Position numbers and translations under genes: made by a program. A stretch of 64,000 nt of DNA from contig NZ_JAGSYA010000004.1 in assembly GCF_025685395.1 (NCBI RefSeq), forward strand, positions 248,001 through 312,000. The letters run 5' to 3'. Under the pieces are notes generated by a model. That model did not search any database and was not told the DNA's origin. It was given only the letters and a program-made list of their open reading frames with translations. Positions 45,011 through 53,540 of the stretch are shown here, piece after piece. The stretch's first letter is position 1; each line of letters begins with the position of its first letter. The stretch comes from Terriglobus tenax. Its GTDB lineage: Bacteria; Acidobacteriota; Terriglobia; Terriglobales; Acidobacteriaceae.

Positions 45011-45889
45011 GTGCTTTCGGAAGGCCAGCTTTTCGTTCTTCATGTAGGCAGCAGCGCCGTTGTCGACCTTGCTTTCAGCCTGATCTGCGGAGCGCTCGCA
45101 GCGCTTCTCTGGAAAGAGCTTCCTTTGCCGTGTGCAAGGAGGCTCTTTCTTGTTTGTGGCGTATCGGGCATTCTGATTGCCCTGATGCAGCCACTCCACC
45201 TGGCGATCCTGACAGCGGTTATGACCGGCGCCACCCGCTTTGCGGAACTGCCGCCTGCATTTGGCGATGTGCTGGAAACCCACGCCGGCCGCATCCTGTT
45301 CCCGCAAGGCATTATGGCAATCCTGCTTGCATTCGCCGCACTGCTTCCCTTGCCCCGCCGGTATCGCTTGTCGGGATGCGGTGTTTTTTTCCTGGCGCTC
45401 TCTGTCTTCCGGGCGGCTGCGGGGCATGCGGCTTCGGATGGCGATTACACGCTTCGCGAGCTTTCGCAGTGGGTCCATCTGCTCTCAACCGCAGTGTGGG
45501 CTGGCGGTGTTCTGGTAGCAGGATGGATTGTCTTTCCGAGGCTTGTCTCGGCGGAGGAACAATACCGTTGCGGCCGCAGCCTTTCGTTCCAGTCCACCAT
45601 GGCTCTGGGGTTCCTCTTCCTGAGTGGTCTATGGAATACGTGGCTGGGTGTTGAAGGAGAAGCTAAAGCCCTGCTCCATTCCAGATGGGGAGCGATTCTC
45701 GCGGTCAAGGTTCTGCTGGTGGTAGCTGCATTGGCTTTAGGAGTCGTGAATCGCAGGACTCTGGCGATGCCGTTGACCGACGACTCGGCAAGTCGGTTCC
45801 GGTTGACGGTTCAAACGGAGGCCGGTCTGATGCTGGCGATTCTTTTGCTCTCCGCCTGGCTAGGCAATACCTCTCCTTTGCCGGGATGA
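45011..45889 (+). CDS. copD: CopD-like copper import membrane protein
   Basis: A 292-residue polytopic protein from a GTG one base after the copC stop. About eight hydrophobic segments are visible, for example VVDLAFSLICGALAALLW and GIMAILLAFAALLPLP. The CopD block is LSQWVHLLSTAVWAGGVLVAG, with a conserved His in a membrane helix. CopD imports copper into the cytoplasm together with CopC. Further blocks are FLSGLWNTWLGVEG and WGAILAVKVLLVVAALALG. Confidence 0.85.
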   Translation: MLSEGQLFVLHVGSSAVVDLAFSLICGALAALLWKELPLPCARRLFLVCGVSGILIALMQPLHLAILTAVMTGATRFAELPPAFGDVLETHAGRILFPQGIMAILLAFAALLPLPRRYRLSGCGVFFLALSVFRAAAGHAASDGDYTLRELSQWVHLLSTAVWAGGVLVAGWIVFPRLVSAEEQYRCGRSLSFQSTMALGFLFLSGLWNTWLGVEGEAKALLHSRWGAILAVKVLLVVAALALGVVNRRTLAMPLTDDSASRFRLTVQTEAGLMLAILLLSAWLGNTSPLPG

Positions 45890-46001
45890 CGACCTTTCCA
45901 CAGTTCCTCCCACGGGAGTTCAGAATCAGCCAATAGGATGTACCAGCCAGTTTCCGCGGATCTGGTTCTTCCGAAACCTTCATCCAACTTGCTCTTGCAA
46001 G

Positions 46002-46038
<37 letters not shown>

Positions 46039-46073
46039 CTAACTGGAACACTGAGAACAAAGCACTTACCTCC

Positions 46074-46086
46074 TTGGTGTCCATAT
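46074..46086 (+). promoter_or_regulatory. Candidate recombinase arm site, left
   Basis: TTGGTGTCCATAT at this position is the exact reverse complement of 53204-53216, near the other island end. It lies 37 bases inside the left repeat and upstream of the integrase fragment. Its role as an arm-type integrase site is inferred. Confidence 0.4.
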
Positions 46087-46133
46087 TCTGACTTTTTTCT
46101 GCTAGGCTTAAGTCGTGAGAAGAGGAGGAATGG

Positions 46134-46511
46134 ATGCCTGCTCTCAAGCCCCGCGGAACTCTGCTCAATGCACCCGACTATGCGGACCGGGTCAATCTCA
46201 TCAAGAAAATCAAAGTTGGAAACGAGTGGCGTTTCGCCCCTGTCGTCCCTGAGCCGAATGCTCGTCTCAAGGACAAGGTGCGCATCAACGGCACCGTCGA
46301 AACGCATCCAGAGGGCGCCTACTACATCGAGTGGCGCGAACGCGGCAAGCGGTGCCGCGCGGCGGTCCAGCGCGAGGATGCGGTCGCCGAAGCCAGACGC
46401 AAGGCCGTCGAGCTGCAAGCGATCCGCGATGGGCATAGAGCGCACGAAGTGTCAGCCCTCCTACAGATTGCGCTAACGAGGAACTCGCACAAAACAAAGC
46501 TGCCGCAATAA
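46134..46511 (+). pseudogene. Truncated site-specific integrase (N-terminal part)
   Basis: A 125-codon frame with a strong ribosome site (GAGGAGGA). Its sequence resembles the N-terminal DNA-binding region of tyrosine recombinases found in Acidobacteriota: KVRINGTVETHPEGAYYIEW, then RERGKRCRAAVQREDAVAEA and ARRKAVELQA. The catalytic domain with its Arg...His-x-x-Arg...Tyr residues is missing; the frame ends abruptly after HEVSALLQIA. Position next to the tRNA repeat supports the call. It would be inactive. Confidence 0.6.
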
Positions 46512-46721
46512 GGAATCTCATTGCATCATCGTACGGACGCGGGAGTGCCAACGGCGACCTCAGATTCGCCAGAAATTCCATCGGAGGCTCTGTCCACCCC
46601 ACAGACTGATTAGTGCCGCTGAGCCGTCTTGTCGTGAGGAGCCAGGGGCCGAAACATCAATCGTCAATCGTCGACGAGTTTCGTAACAGTCTCGTTCCCC
46701 TTCCTGCACCTTTCCCTTTTG

Positions 46722-48182
46722 CTACTGCGACGGTTCGACCGATGGACTATGAACATAGATCCGCCATGCGAAGGGTAATGTTCTGCGGGACCAGTAGTGT
46801 TCCAGGCGGGTTGGATTGCGCTCTAGCACGAGTTTGTAATTCCTGCCTAGCCAGAGATCGAACTCCGGCCACTCTTGATACTTGAGAAAAGAACGAGGCT
46901 CATTGAGGCAGACAGAATTTGTCATAACCAATGTCTGTGGAGGATCAGCCTCGAACTGAGCTAAAGTCTTGCGACGTAACTCATTCCCTACTGGATTGTT
47001 AGCGCGTGTCAAATAGCAGTCATAGATAAGGCCCGTAGATTGGATGCGGGTGAGCTTCTCCATAGCTGCAATGCACCCGCCAGCAGTGTCCATGCACTGT
47101 GCTTTCCCCGTTGTGTTGAAGTGCGCAATGTCGGATGCGAGCAGAGTTTCAGGGGGATATTGATCATATGAGGCGACGCGGTAGATCGCTAGAAAAGCAC
47201 TGCCGACAGACAGGAGGAGCATGAGAGCGGCTATAGTCTTCAGCGAACGTCGCTCACGGAACCATGGTGGAAGTTCCATTGCGAGTACAAGCAGAAAGAA
47301 TGCGACAAAGGGATAACGTTGGTAGCTGAAACCTTTACGCTGAACTGCGTAGGTAATCCATCCGCAAATTGCTAAGCTACGCACCAGCAACTGCGTGTGT
47401 GTGACTTTCCGCTCGATGAAGCTTCCAATAAGCCAAAGAAGGACAAGAAAGCCGACAGGCGAGGAAGCGTGAGTTATGAGGTACCAGATTGGTTGGTTGT
47501 CAATTGATGCGTGGTAGGCGACGAGTCCGGTGAGCGCATTTCGAAACGCCTCTAGTGCGTGCAGATGCCAAAGCCATATTGCGCATAGTATTGGCACTGC
47601 GGGAATACTGATCAAAAAGAGAGAAAGGTATTTCCTCGAATAAAAACACAACCAAACGGCAATGGGAACAACAAACACGAGTGCCGTCGGCTTTATGCAG
47701 ACGCTTGCGCCAATGAGTAGCCCGCAGCCGACTGCGCCGTAAGATGATTCAGAAAGTAACGAAGCGGTAGCAGCAAGGAGCAGAACTGTAAGAGAGTAGT
47801 CCCGCTCACCTCCCATCATGACACCGTCCTGCAGATGTATGCAGTAGAGAAGGGACGAAACAGCTAATCCCGCCATCCTTGTCGGTGCAAGATGGGTTAT
47901 GCATAAAGCAGCGATGCACGAGATGAGAAGATCGAATATTCTCCATCCAAGCCCAGTGGAGCCGAAGATGGATACGGCGATCGACTCCAGGAGATACGTG
48001 CCGGGCATATTCATTTCCACCAGATCGGCATAGGGTCGCATCCCGGCATGGATAAGGCGAACCGCGTAATGCATGTAGGTGGTGTCGCCCATGAGGGGCC
48101 ATCGCAGACTGATAATGCTACCGGCGACAGCGCACAGGCAAAGTAGGACTACTGCTGCGGTTACAAAAACTTGGCGTTTCAT
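46722..48182 (-). CDS. GT39/ArnT-like multi-pass glycosyltransferase-family protein
   Basis: A 486-residue membrane protein with about ten hydrophobic segments and a soluble C-terminus. The first periplasmic loop GDTTYMHYAVRLIHAGMRPY with DLVEMNMPGTYLLESIAVS matches the layout of GT-C glycosyltransferases (GT39/PMT/ArnT type), where an acidic residue here is catalytic. Such enzymes transfer sugars from polyprenyl-phosphate carriers to lipids or proteins outside the inner membrane. The gene is less GC-rich than the core regions by eye, as expected for island cargo. The exact acceptor is unknown. Confidence 0.7.
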   Translation of the reverse strand: MKRQVFVTAAVVLLCLCAVAGSIISLRWPLMGDTTYMHYAVRLIHAGMRPYADLVEMNMPGTYLLESIAVSIFGSTGLGWRIFDLLISCIAALCITHLAPTRMAGLAVSSLLYCIHLQDGVMMGGERDYSLTVLLLAATASLLSESSYGAVGCGLLIGASVCIKPTALVFVVPIAVWLCFYSRKYLSLFLISIPAVPILCAIWLWHLHALEAFRNALTGLVAYHASIDNQPIWYLITHASSPVGFLVLLWLIGSFIERKVTHTQLLVRSLAICGWITYAVQRKGFSYQRYPFVAFFLLVLAMELPPWFRERRSLKTIAALMLLLSVGSAFLAIYRVASYDQYPPETLLASDIAHFNTTGKAQCMDTAGGCIAAMEKLTRIQSTGLIYDCYLTRANNPVGNELRRKTLAQFEADPPQTLVMTNSVCLNEPRSFLKYQEWPEFDLWLGRNYKLVLERNPTRLEHYWSRRTLPFAWRIYVHSPSVEPSQ

Positions 48183-48395
48183 GCTCAGCGTCTCAAGAGG
48201 TGGTCGTCAAGTTGGGTTGAAAGCGAGGGATGCGTGAGGAATGTGGTTCGTAGATTTTTTAATCGACATCCACAAGTTCTTCGAAAATCAAAAAGCCCGC
48301 CATGTATCGCCAATTATGCAATATCGTCATGCATTGTTGTCCGGCGCGAGGAATCGGGTAGCTAACGACATCGGTGCGGTGAACGTCATTAATAC

Positions 48396-49130
48396 ATGCT
48401 GTTCTCCCCACTGAGATTCTACGGCAGATTCGTTGGTATTTTCTTGTCAATGATGGGGACACCCCAGATCGGTCACGCCCAACGGATTTGGAATGTCCCT
48501 ATGGATGCAACTACGATTCAGCAAGCCATTGACGGCGCGAAAGATGGCGACGTCATCAAGGTCTCACCCGGAACATATGCTGGCTCCTTCGACTTCAGAG
48601 GCAAAGCGATTACGTTACGAGGAGATGCAGCCGGTGTCATCCTCAAAGGGAATGGGGCCGGCCCTGTGGTTCTTTTTCACAATGGCGAGGGTAGGGATTC
48701 ACTTCTGAGCAATGTGACCGTAGAGGGAGGAGCCTCAACGAGTAAGTTCGATGCGGGCGGGATCTACATCGATCATGCTTCCCCAACGGTCGAGAATTCA
48801 ACCATCACCAATAACAGCGGCTGTGGCATCGGCGTGCACTTTGGAGCGCCACGCCTGACGAACAACATCCTTCGCCGAAACATTGCGATCAACGGGGGTG
48901 GTTGCCATCCTCCTGATGGAACTTATGCTGACTTGTTTGGTGGAGGAATCGTCTTGAACGGAGGCTCTTCTGACAACGTTGGTTCTCACCGTAACGAGAT
49001 GATTGCTGAATATATTCAGCATTTCCTCAATGGAAGTGCGGGGCATCTTCCAAGCGATGAAAGACGCCTCGCAGAAAGTTACTCAATGTCAGAAGGGAGC
49101 AAAAGTGCTGTAGAACAGCCCATTTCCTGA
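48396..49130 (+). CDS. Right-handed beta-helix secreted protein, probably truncated
   Basis: A 244-residue frame with a signal-like N-terminus (FVGIFLSMMGTPQIGHAQ). The pectate-lyase-type opening is TTIQQAIDGAKDGDVIKVSP followed by GTYAGSFDFRGKAITLRG, and parabeta-helix coils include NVTVEGGAS and ASPTVENSTITNNSGCGIGV. The helix breaks off after GGGIVLNGGSSDN, and the remaining tail (HRNEMIAEYIQHFL onward) is polar and unlike further coils. Its 3' end overlaps the convergent gene by 42 bases. Related proteins are normally much longer, so truncation is likely. Confidence 0.6.
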   Translation: MLFSPLRFYGRFVGIFLSMMGTPQIGHAQRIWNVPMDATTIQQAIDGAKDGDVIKVSPGTYAGSFDFRGKAITLRGDAAGVILKGNGAGPVVLFHNGEGRDSLLSNVTVEGGASTSKFDAGGIYIDHASPTVENSTITNNSGCGIGVHFGAPRLTNNILRRNIAINGGGCHPPDGTYADLFGGGIVLNGGSSDNVGSHRNEMIAEYIQHFLNGSAGHLPSDERRLAESYSMSEGSKSAVEQPIS

Positions 49131-50126
49131 GTGATCTATGTAAAGGAGTTCAATTCCTCCATTCCATAAAGTCATCGACGGCGTAGTCTCCGTATGCACT
49201 AACGGCGACTGTTGCGATGCATACCAGGTGGAGCCATTGGGCGATGAGAAGAGGAATAGATGGTCTTGCGAGTTGTTCTGTTTGGTTGCGAATACCAGGT
49301 TGTTGTTATACGTAACCATAGAAAGACCACTGTCTACGTAGAGCGAGGAGTACTCTGCCCCTGACCAGTTATATCCATCAGGACTAGACCAATAGTAGAG
49401 ATGTCGTTGAGAGTTGTTTTGCTGTGTGACCATGTAAAGCGTGCCGTTCTTTTCGGACAGCCCTACTTGAGTTGGTGCAGCGAAGGTTTGAGCTCCCAGC
49501 CCTGCGTTGGTCGTATTCCAGTTGCCATTCGCATCGAGAACCGTTTCTTGCAATGCATTATGGATGATCTGCCCGTTGTTAGCTTGCAGGGAGTTGACAC
49601 CATAGATGATGAAGAGCTGGTCAGCAAAGACGACCATCTGGGGAGATGAACTCATTCCTCCATAACCCGGATTTTGGTTATATACCTGCGACCAAGTGAA
49701 GGCATTGTTTCCTCCTCCCACTAGCTGCCCCCTCCAAACCTCTAGGTTGTTGTCCGTGTTCCACAACGCAACGTATGGATTACCGTGATAGGTCGCGATT
49801 GCGGGACTGCAATGATTTGCATGCGCTGTGGCGTCACAGTGTTCGCTTGCGAAGATTGTTCCGCCGGTTCCCCAGCTAACGCCGTCTTGGGACGTGAGCG
49901 TAATGATATTTCCCATGTTGAACGCCGCTACGAGTTGTGTTGCCTGCGTTGATCCAGGAGCTGTTGTGACGGCTACCCCTTGGGGGCTAGATCCCGGCCC
50001 GACAACGTAGCTTCCATAAGAAGTGCCGAAGGTTGGAAAATATTGAGCGTGTGCGACTAGTGCGTTTGAAGTGAAGATAAAGGCAAATGCAAGTGCCCCT
50101 AACCAGAGTCGATTTTGAATACGCAT
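49089..50126 (-). CDS. Secreted beta-propeller-like protein of unknown function
   Basis: A 345-residue protein from an ATG with AAGGAA five bases upstream. The signal peptide is LGALAFAFIFTSNALVAHAQ. Repeating blade-like units occur every 45-50 residues with Asn/Trp/Gly motifs: TSQDGVSWGTGG, WSSPDGYNWSGAEYS, FSSPNGSTWYASQQSP, and two copies of the form KQNNSQDHLF / QQNNSQRHLY. These resemble sialidase-like or BNR-type propellers without a canonical Asp box. No catalytic residues were recognised. Surface or carbohydrate-related roles are guesses. Confidence 0.65.
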   Translation of the reverse strand: MRIQNRLWLGALAFAFIFTSNALVAHAQYFPTFGTSYGSYVVGPGSSPQGVAVTTAPGSTQATQLVAAFNMGNIITLTSQDGVSWGTGGTIFASEHCDATAHANHCSPAIATYHGNPYVALWNTDNNLEVWRGQLVGGGNNAFTWSQVYNQNPGYGGMSSSPQMVVFADQLFIIYGVNSLQANNGQIIHNALQETVLDANGNWNTTNAGLGAQTFAAPTQVGLSEKNGTLYMVTQQNNSQRHLYYWSSPDGYNWSGAEYSSLYVDSGLSMVTYNNNLVFATKQNNSQDHLFLFSSPNGSTWYASQQSPLVHTETTPSMTLWNGGIELLYIDHSGNGLFYSTFAPF

Positions 50127-50578
50127 ATAGTTCCTTTTCAGGCATGTGACGCCTTAAGTTCTGGAAATTCAGTTCGTGTCGCGAACGGAACTTCAAGAGG
50201 AGGGAGTGGAACAAACGCATATATGGAAAACGCGGAATGTCTCCAAAAGAAACATCCATACGTGCATCGGCATGCTTGACTTCGGAAAAGTCGCAGAGAT
50301 TCGTCTATTGCTTTCGGGGGAGGGCTTACCACCGCCAATGAGTCTCATCACATTGCAAGGCTGGTGCGGTTCCATCATTTTGTTCGTCCAGGGGAGCGAT
50401 TACCAACATGGATCGGGAGAGATGGAAGGTAACGAGAGAGGCTATTTCTCTGCCGCACTGTCGAGGGTCTTCCTCGCGAGCTGCATCTTGAATCCCATAG
50501 CCTGCGAAGAAAATATAGCACGTGAATCGGTGAAGGTGTGTAAGGACGTATTGTGAAGATTAAGCCAAGATCTTGAGT
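50127..50578. other. Intergenic region in the island
   Basis: About 450 bases without a supportable gene. A 126-codon plus-strand frame covers much of it but lacks family features and a clear ribosome site. The promoter for the propeller gene should be at the left edge. Confidence 0.35.
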
Positions 50579-51868
50579 TCATTTATTGTCAATCGGATGC
50601 AAGCGTAAGGCTTCGTTGAAGCCGTTCGCTTGGATGTGAAGCTCAGTGCTATCTTTCTCAAATTTCTGGAAATCTTTTGTATCGCGGTAAGCTATGGCAC
50701 CATCATCGATCGAGGCGTAGAAGCGGTAATCCCCCGGTCTCAACCCTTCGATATGAAATTTGCCCGTGCGGTCTGTCTTGGTCGTCCTAACTTCGCCTGA
50801 GCTTGCTTCAACTGCAATCACCTCACAACCAGTTGGAGCCCTACATGACTCGACTGAACCATCGGCGTTCTGTGTCGGGCTTGCAATAGTTAATTTCAGA
50901 TTAGCTTTGGCACCGCTCGTGAATGTGACCACGGCTCCATCCGTTTCCTTGCCACCCATGGTGACACGATCCACGTAGACAGTGTGCGGGGAGTCAACCG
51001 ATATCACATAGCGGCCCACCGGTACCGGTTGAAATTGAAACGTTCCCTTCTTAGCCGTCGTGACGGAATCACGTGTGCGGCCTTCTAGGCTTTGAAGCCG
51101 CAGATGCAGATCATCATCATCGAATCCTTCGAGTTGACCAAAGACTACAACGGTAGGCGTCGCCTCTAGCGATAAATGCTCAATGGGAACCTCGCCTACG
51201 TCGAATGAAACTTCCGCTTGTTGGGGCAAGTTGGCAGATATCCATTTTGCCGTCAGGACATAATGGCCGTACGGCACATTCTTTCCAATGAATCTTCCGT
51301 TCGCGGGATCATATCTGAAGTGGATGCCAGTATCGATTTGCAAAGTGTCTGATACAGAGCTGAGATTGAGCATGGCTCCCGCAGGTCTATCGGAGATCAG
51401 GCCCGTCACCGAGGTGACACTAGCGAAGGGAGCCACGGCACTGACCCATTCAGATTGATTGACATGCAACGTGATGTGTTCTGCCGAATCAACATTAGTT
51501 GTATGCGGGAAATAGAAGGAGGATGGAACAATCTGATCGGGTGTCGGAGCTTTTACTGCCTTTGACGTCGCAGGAAGAATCTGGACGATATACCGGCCTG
51601 AAGGTAATCCCGTACATGAGAAGATGCCATCTGTATTTGTGATCGCGCTACACGCAATCTTGAGAGTGCGGAAGCCTTCTTCGGTGATCTCCTGATAAGC
51701 GCGAACTTCCGAAACTAGCGCAAGTCCATTCGCATCGGTCACGCGCCCTCCAAGGGACGCGCTTTTTTCTTGAGCCGCCATCGGCAAAGCAAAAGTTTGG
51801 ACAATTGCTAGTGGAACGACGATTGAGAACATAACTGTGATCCGATGAACCGTGTTAATCGTTTCCAT
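50579..51868 (-). CDS. Secreted carboxypeptidase-regulatory-like domain protein
   Basis: A 429-residue protein from the ATG at 51868 (GAGG nine bases upstream; a longer frame would place the signal internally). Signal peptide: VMFSIVVPLAIVQTFALPMAAQ. It contains several Ig-like/CarboxypepD_reg modules, each with a prealbumin-like ending: GIFSCTGLPSGRYIVQILP, FQFQPVPVGRYVISVDSP and GKFHIEGLRPGDYRFYASID. Such modules occur in acidobacterial surface and TonB-associated proteins and probably mediate protein or polysaccharide contact. No enzyme domain is present. Confidence 0.7.
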   Translation of the reverse strand: METINTVHRITVMFSIVVPLAIVQTFALPMAAQEKSASLGGRVTDANGLALVSEVRAYQEITEEGFRTLKIACSAITNTDGIFSCTGLPSGRYIVQILPATSKAVKAPTPDQIVPSSFYFPHTTNVDSAEHITLHVNQSEWVSAVAPFASVTSVTGLISDRPAGAMLNLSSVSDTLQIDTGIHFRYDPANGRFIGKNVPYGHYVLTAKWISANLPQQAEVSFDVGEVPIEHLSLEATPTVVVFGQLEGFDDDDLHLRLQSLEGRTRDSVTTAKKGTFQFQPVPVGRYVISVDSPHTVYVDRVTMGGKETDGAVVTFTSGAKANLKLTIASPTQNADGSVESCRAPTGCEVIAVEASSGEVRTTKTDRTGKFHIEGLRPGDYRFYASIDDGAIAYRDTKDFQKFEKDSTELHIQANGFNEALRLHPIDNK

Positions 51869-52362
51869 GCTTGTGCCTCGTTGGTTGAAGGCGGTTGGCA
51901 GACGATCTCTCGCTGTCACAAACAGTATGACCGAAATGGTCAGCGCTCCTGCGATGCGCAAGTTTTCTTTGTGACGATTACGCATCAACTTCCTGTTGGT
52001 TCCGCATTGTTTGGACCCCGACTCCAGTTGTAGAGGCGACCGGGGCATCGAAGGAAATAGATTTTGACAGCGAGACTGCTTCGGTTTTCCCTGCAACCGT
52101 CACTCGCGTGGTTGCAACTTCGCTTGCCGGCTGTGCGGTAGGACGAGGTTCCCGCTTCCTGCACTTTCCCTTTTTCTGCCTGCGCTACGTCATGACAACA
52201 GCGGCGTTATCGGAAATCAACCGCCTCGCGGCCAGCCTTCCCCCCTTGCGTGCTCGGCCCGGCGGCTCTACATTTTTTCCATTGGGAGCATGAATACTTA
52301 CGTTCTGCGGCGTCTAGCAGGGGGGTGAGTATGGCCGAGAAAGACAGTTCATTCCGAGATCA
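51869..52362. other. Intergenic region in the island
   Basis: Roughly 490 bases with no supportable gene. It includes the promoter side of the secreted gene and a pyrimidine-rich stretch (CTTCCTGCACTTTCCCTTTTT, about 52154-52174) resembling one at 46702-46720. Nothing else stands out. Confidence 0.3.
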
Positions 52363-52776
52363 GTGCCGGGGGTGCAGAAGGAGTACCGAGGGGCGGCTTG
52401 TATGTGGGCCCGATCTGGTGAGCTGCGACAGGTCTTCACAAATATCATCGTCAATGCGATCGACGCATTGCCGAAAGATGGGAAGCTCACGGTACGAGTG
52501 TCCGCCGCCTCGAATCACGAAAGGGCTTGTGTACTCATCGCCGATGACGGCCCCGGAATTCCTGAAGCGATTCGAGAAAACGTCTTTCAGCCCTTCTTTT
52601 CTACGAAGCCTAAGAAAGGGACGGGATTGGACCTTTGGGTGAGCCGAACGATTATTGAAAAGTATGGCGGCTCGATCCAGATGCGGTCTTGGCCTCCCCC
52701 AAGGAAGCCCAGCGGAACAGTATTTCGCATCTGCGTGCCGTGCAAGGCTAGCTTGCCTGATTCAACGCAGTTATGA
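52363..52776 (+). pseudogene. Histidine-kinase ATPase-domain fragment
   Basis: The 137 codons contain only the HATPase_c domain: N-box LRQVFTNIIVNAIDALP, G1 box DDGPGIPE, F-box VFQPFFSTK and G2 box GTGLDLWVS (normally GTGLGLW), then IIEKYGG. The phosphoacceptor-His dimerisation domain and any sensor are missing, and no ribosome site supports the first codon. It is the 3' part of a two-component sensor kinase gene cut by rearrangement inside the island, and unlikely to signal. Confidence 0.7.
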
Positions 52777-53203
52777 ATCGGTGTGGCTTCGCAAAGCAGA
52801 AGCCTTAGCCTTTCTTTGCTGCGACCTTTTTCTGGGCCGCCCAGCGCTTGATTTGTGCTTGGCGAATTCGTTCGCAGCCTCGACACTCAGGGTCCTGCGC
52901 TTTGCGTTGACAGGTCGGGGTGGGATTTGCAGACCGATGGCAAAGAGCTAACGGCCCGGAGAGTCATGGCGACGAACGAGGTGGTCAACGTCACGCGTCG
53001 GCATTGCTCGCGCGAGCTGTTCGATTGCGTTCTACGCTGACTATCACACCGCAGTCGGACATACCGCTGCATTGCATTCGTCCAATCTGGAAAGATCGCC
53101 GCTGAATTGAAGCTGAGGCTCTGAGCGGGGAGCACGGAAGAGCGGACGGGCGGTATCCGGTCAGGAGGTCGGTTTCGGGAAAATTAAGAGTCGGTGAGAG
53201 GGG
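52777..53203. other. Intergenic region with possible gene debris
   Basis: On the minus strand around 52800-52920 a short frame reads like a Lys/Arg-rich tail (IKRWAAQKKVAAKKG), possibly debris of a small DNA-binding protein. There is no start or full ORF. Nothing else is supportable. Confidence 0.3.
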
Positions 53204-53263
53204 ATATGGACACCAAATCTGCTACACTAAATTCATTGCTGCTTGAGGCGGATTTGGTGTCCA
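53204..53263. repeat. Inverted repeat / candidate arm sites, right island end
   Basis: TGGACACCAAATC (53207-53219) and GATTTGGTGTCCA (53251-53263) are perfect complements, extendable by three pairs including one G-T. The same motif (ATATGGACACCAA, 53204-53216) matches 46074-46086 in inverted orientation. It sits about 115 bases left of the tRNA-Asp repeat. Arm-type binding sites of a recombinase are the preferred reading; a hairpin terminator is less likely because no T-tract follows. Confidence 0.5.
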
Positions 53264-53376
53264 AAAGGGCTCGAAATTCAGTCCAAACAAGCGAAACAGT
53301 AGAAACAGTGCGAAATTTGCGAATCCTGCGAAACGCCTGATTCTATGTGACATATAGCCAAGTTGTTGAAAAACTT

Positions 53377-53449
<73 letters not shown>

Positions 53450-53456
<7 letters not shown>

Positions 53457-53476
53457 CTCAAATCCAGAGTGGCGGG
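53450..53476. terminator. Hairpin overlapping the 3' end of tRNA-Asp
   Basis: CCCGCCACTC (53450-53459) pairs perfectly with GAGTGGCGGG (53467-53476) around AAATCCA. The left arm uses the last acceptor bases and CCA of the tRNA. There is no T-tract. It could assist termination or 3' processing, or serve the convergent oxidase gene. Confidence 0.45.
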
Positions 53477-53540
53477 AATCTCCTCCCTAACAAACTTCCT
53501 TCACATTGGCCCACAAAGCAGGCTGCCATCAAGGCTTTTG

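Noticed and set aside
50176-50556. A 126-codon plus-strand frame in the island
   Set aside because: No ribosome site, no signal or domain, and unusual composition; recorded as intergenic.
46702-52174. Similar pyrimidine-rich stretches (CTTCCTGCAC then TTTCCCTTTT) at about 46702-46720 and 52154-52174
   Set aside because: The match is short and low-complexity; it is not strong enough to call a repeat family.
52800-52920. Lys/Arg-rich minus-strand fragment (IKRWAAQKKVAAKKG)
   Set aside because: No start codon or complete frame; it may be gene debris but cannot be annotated as a gene.
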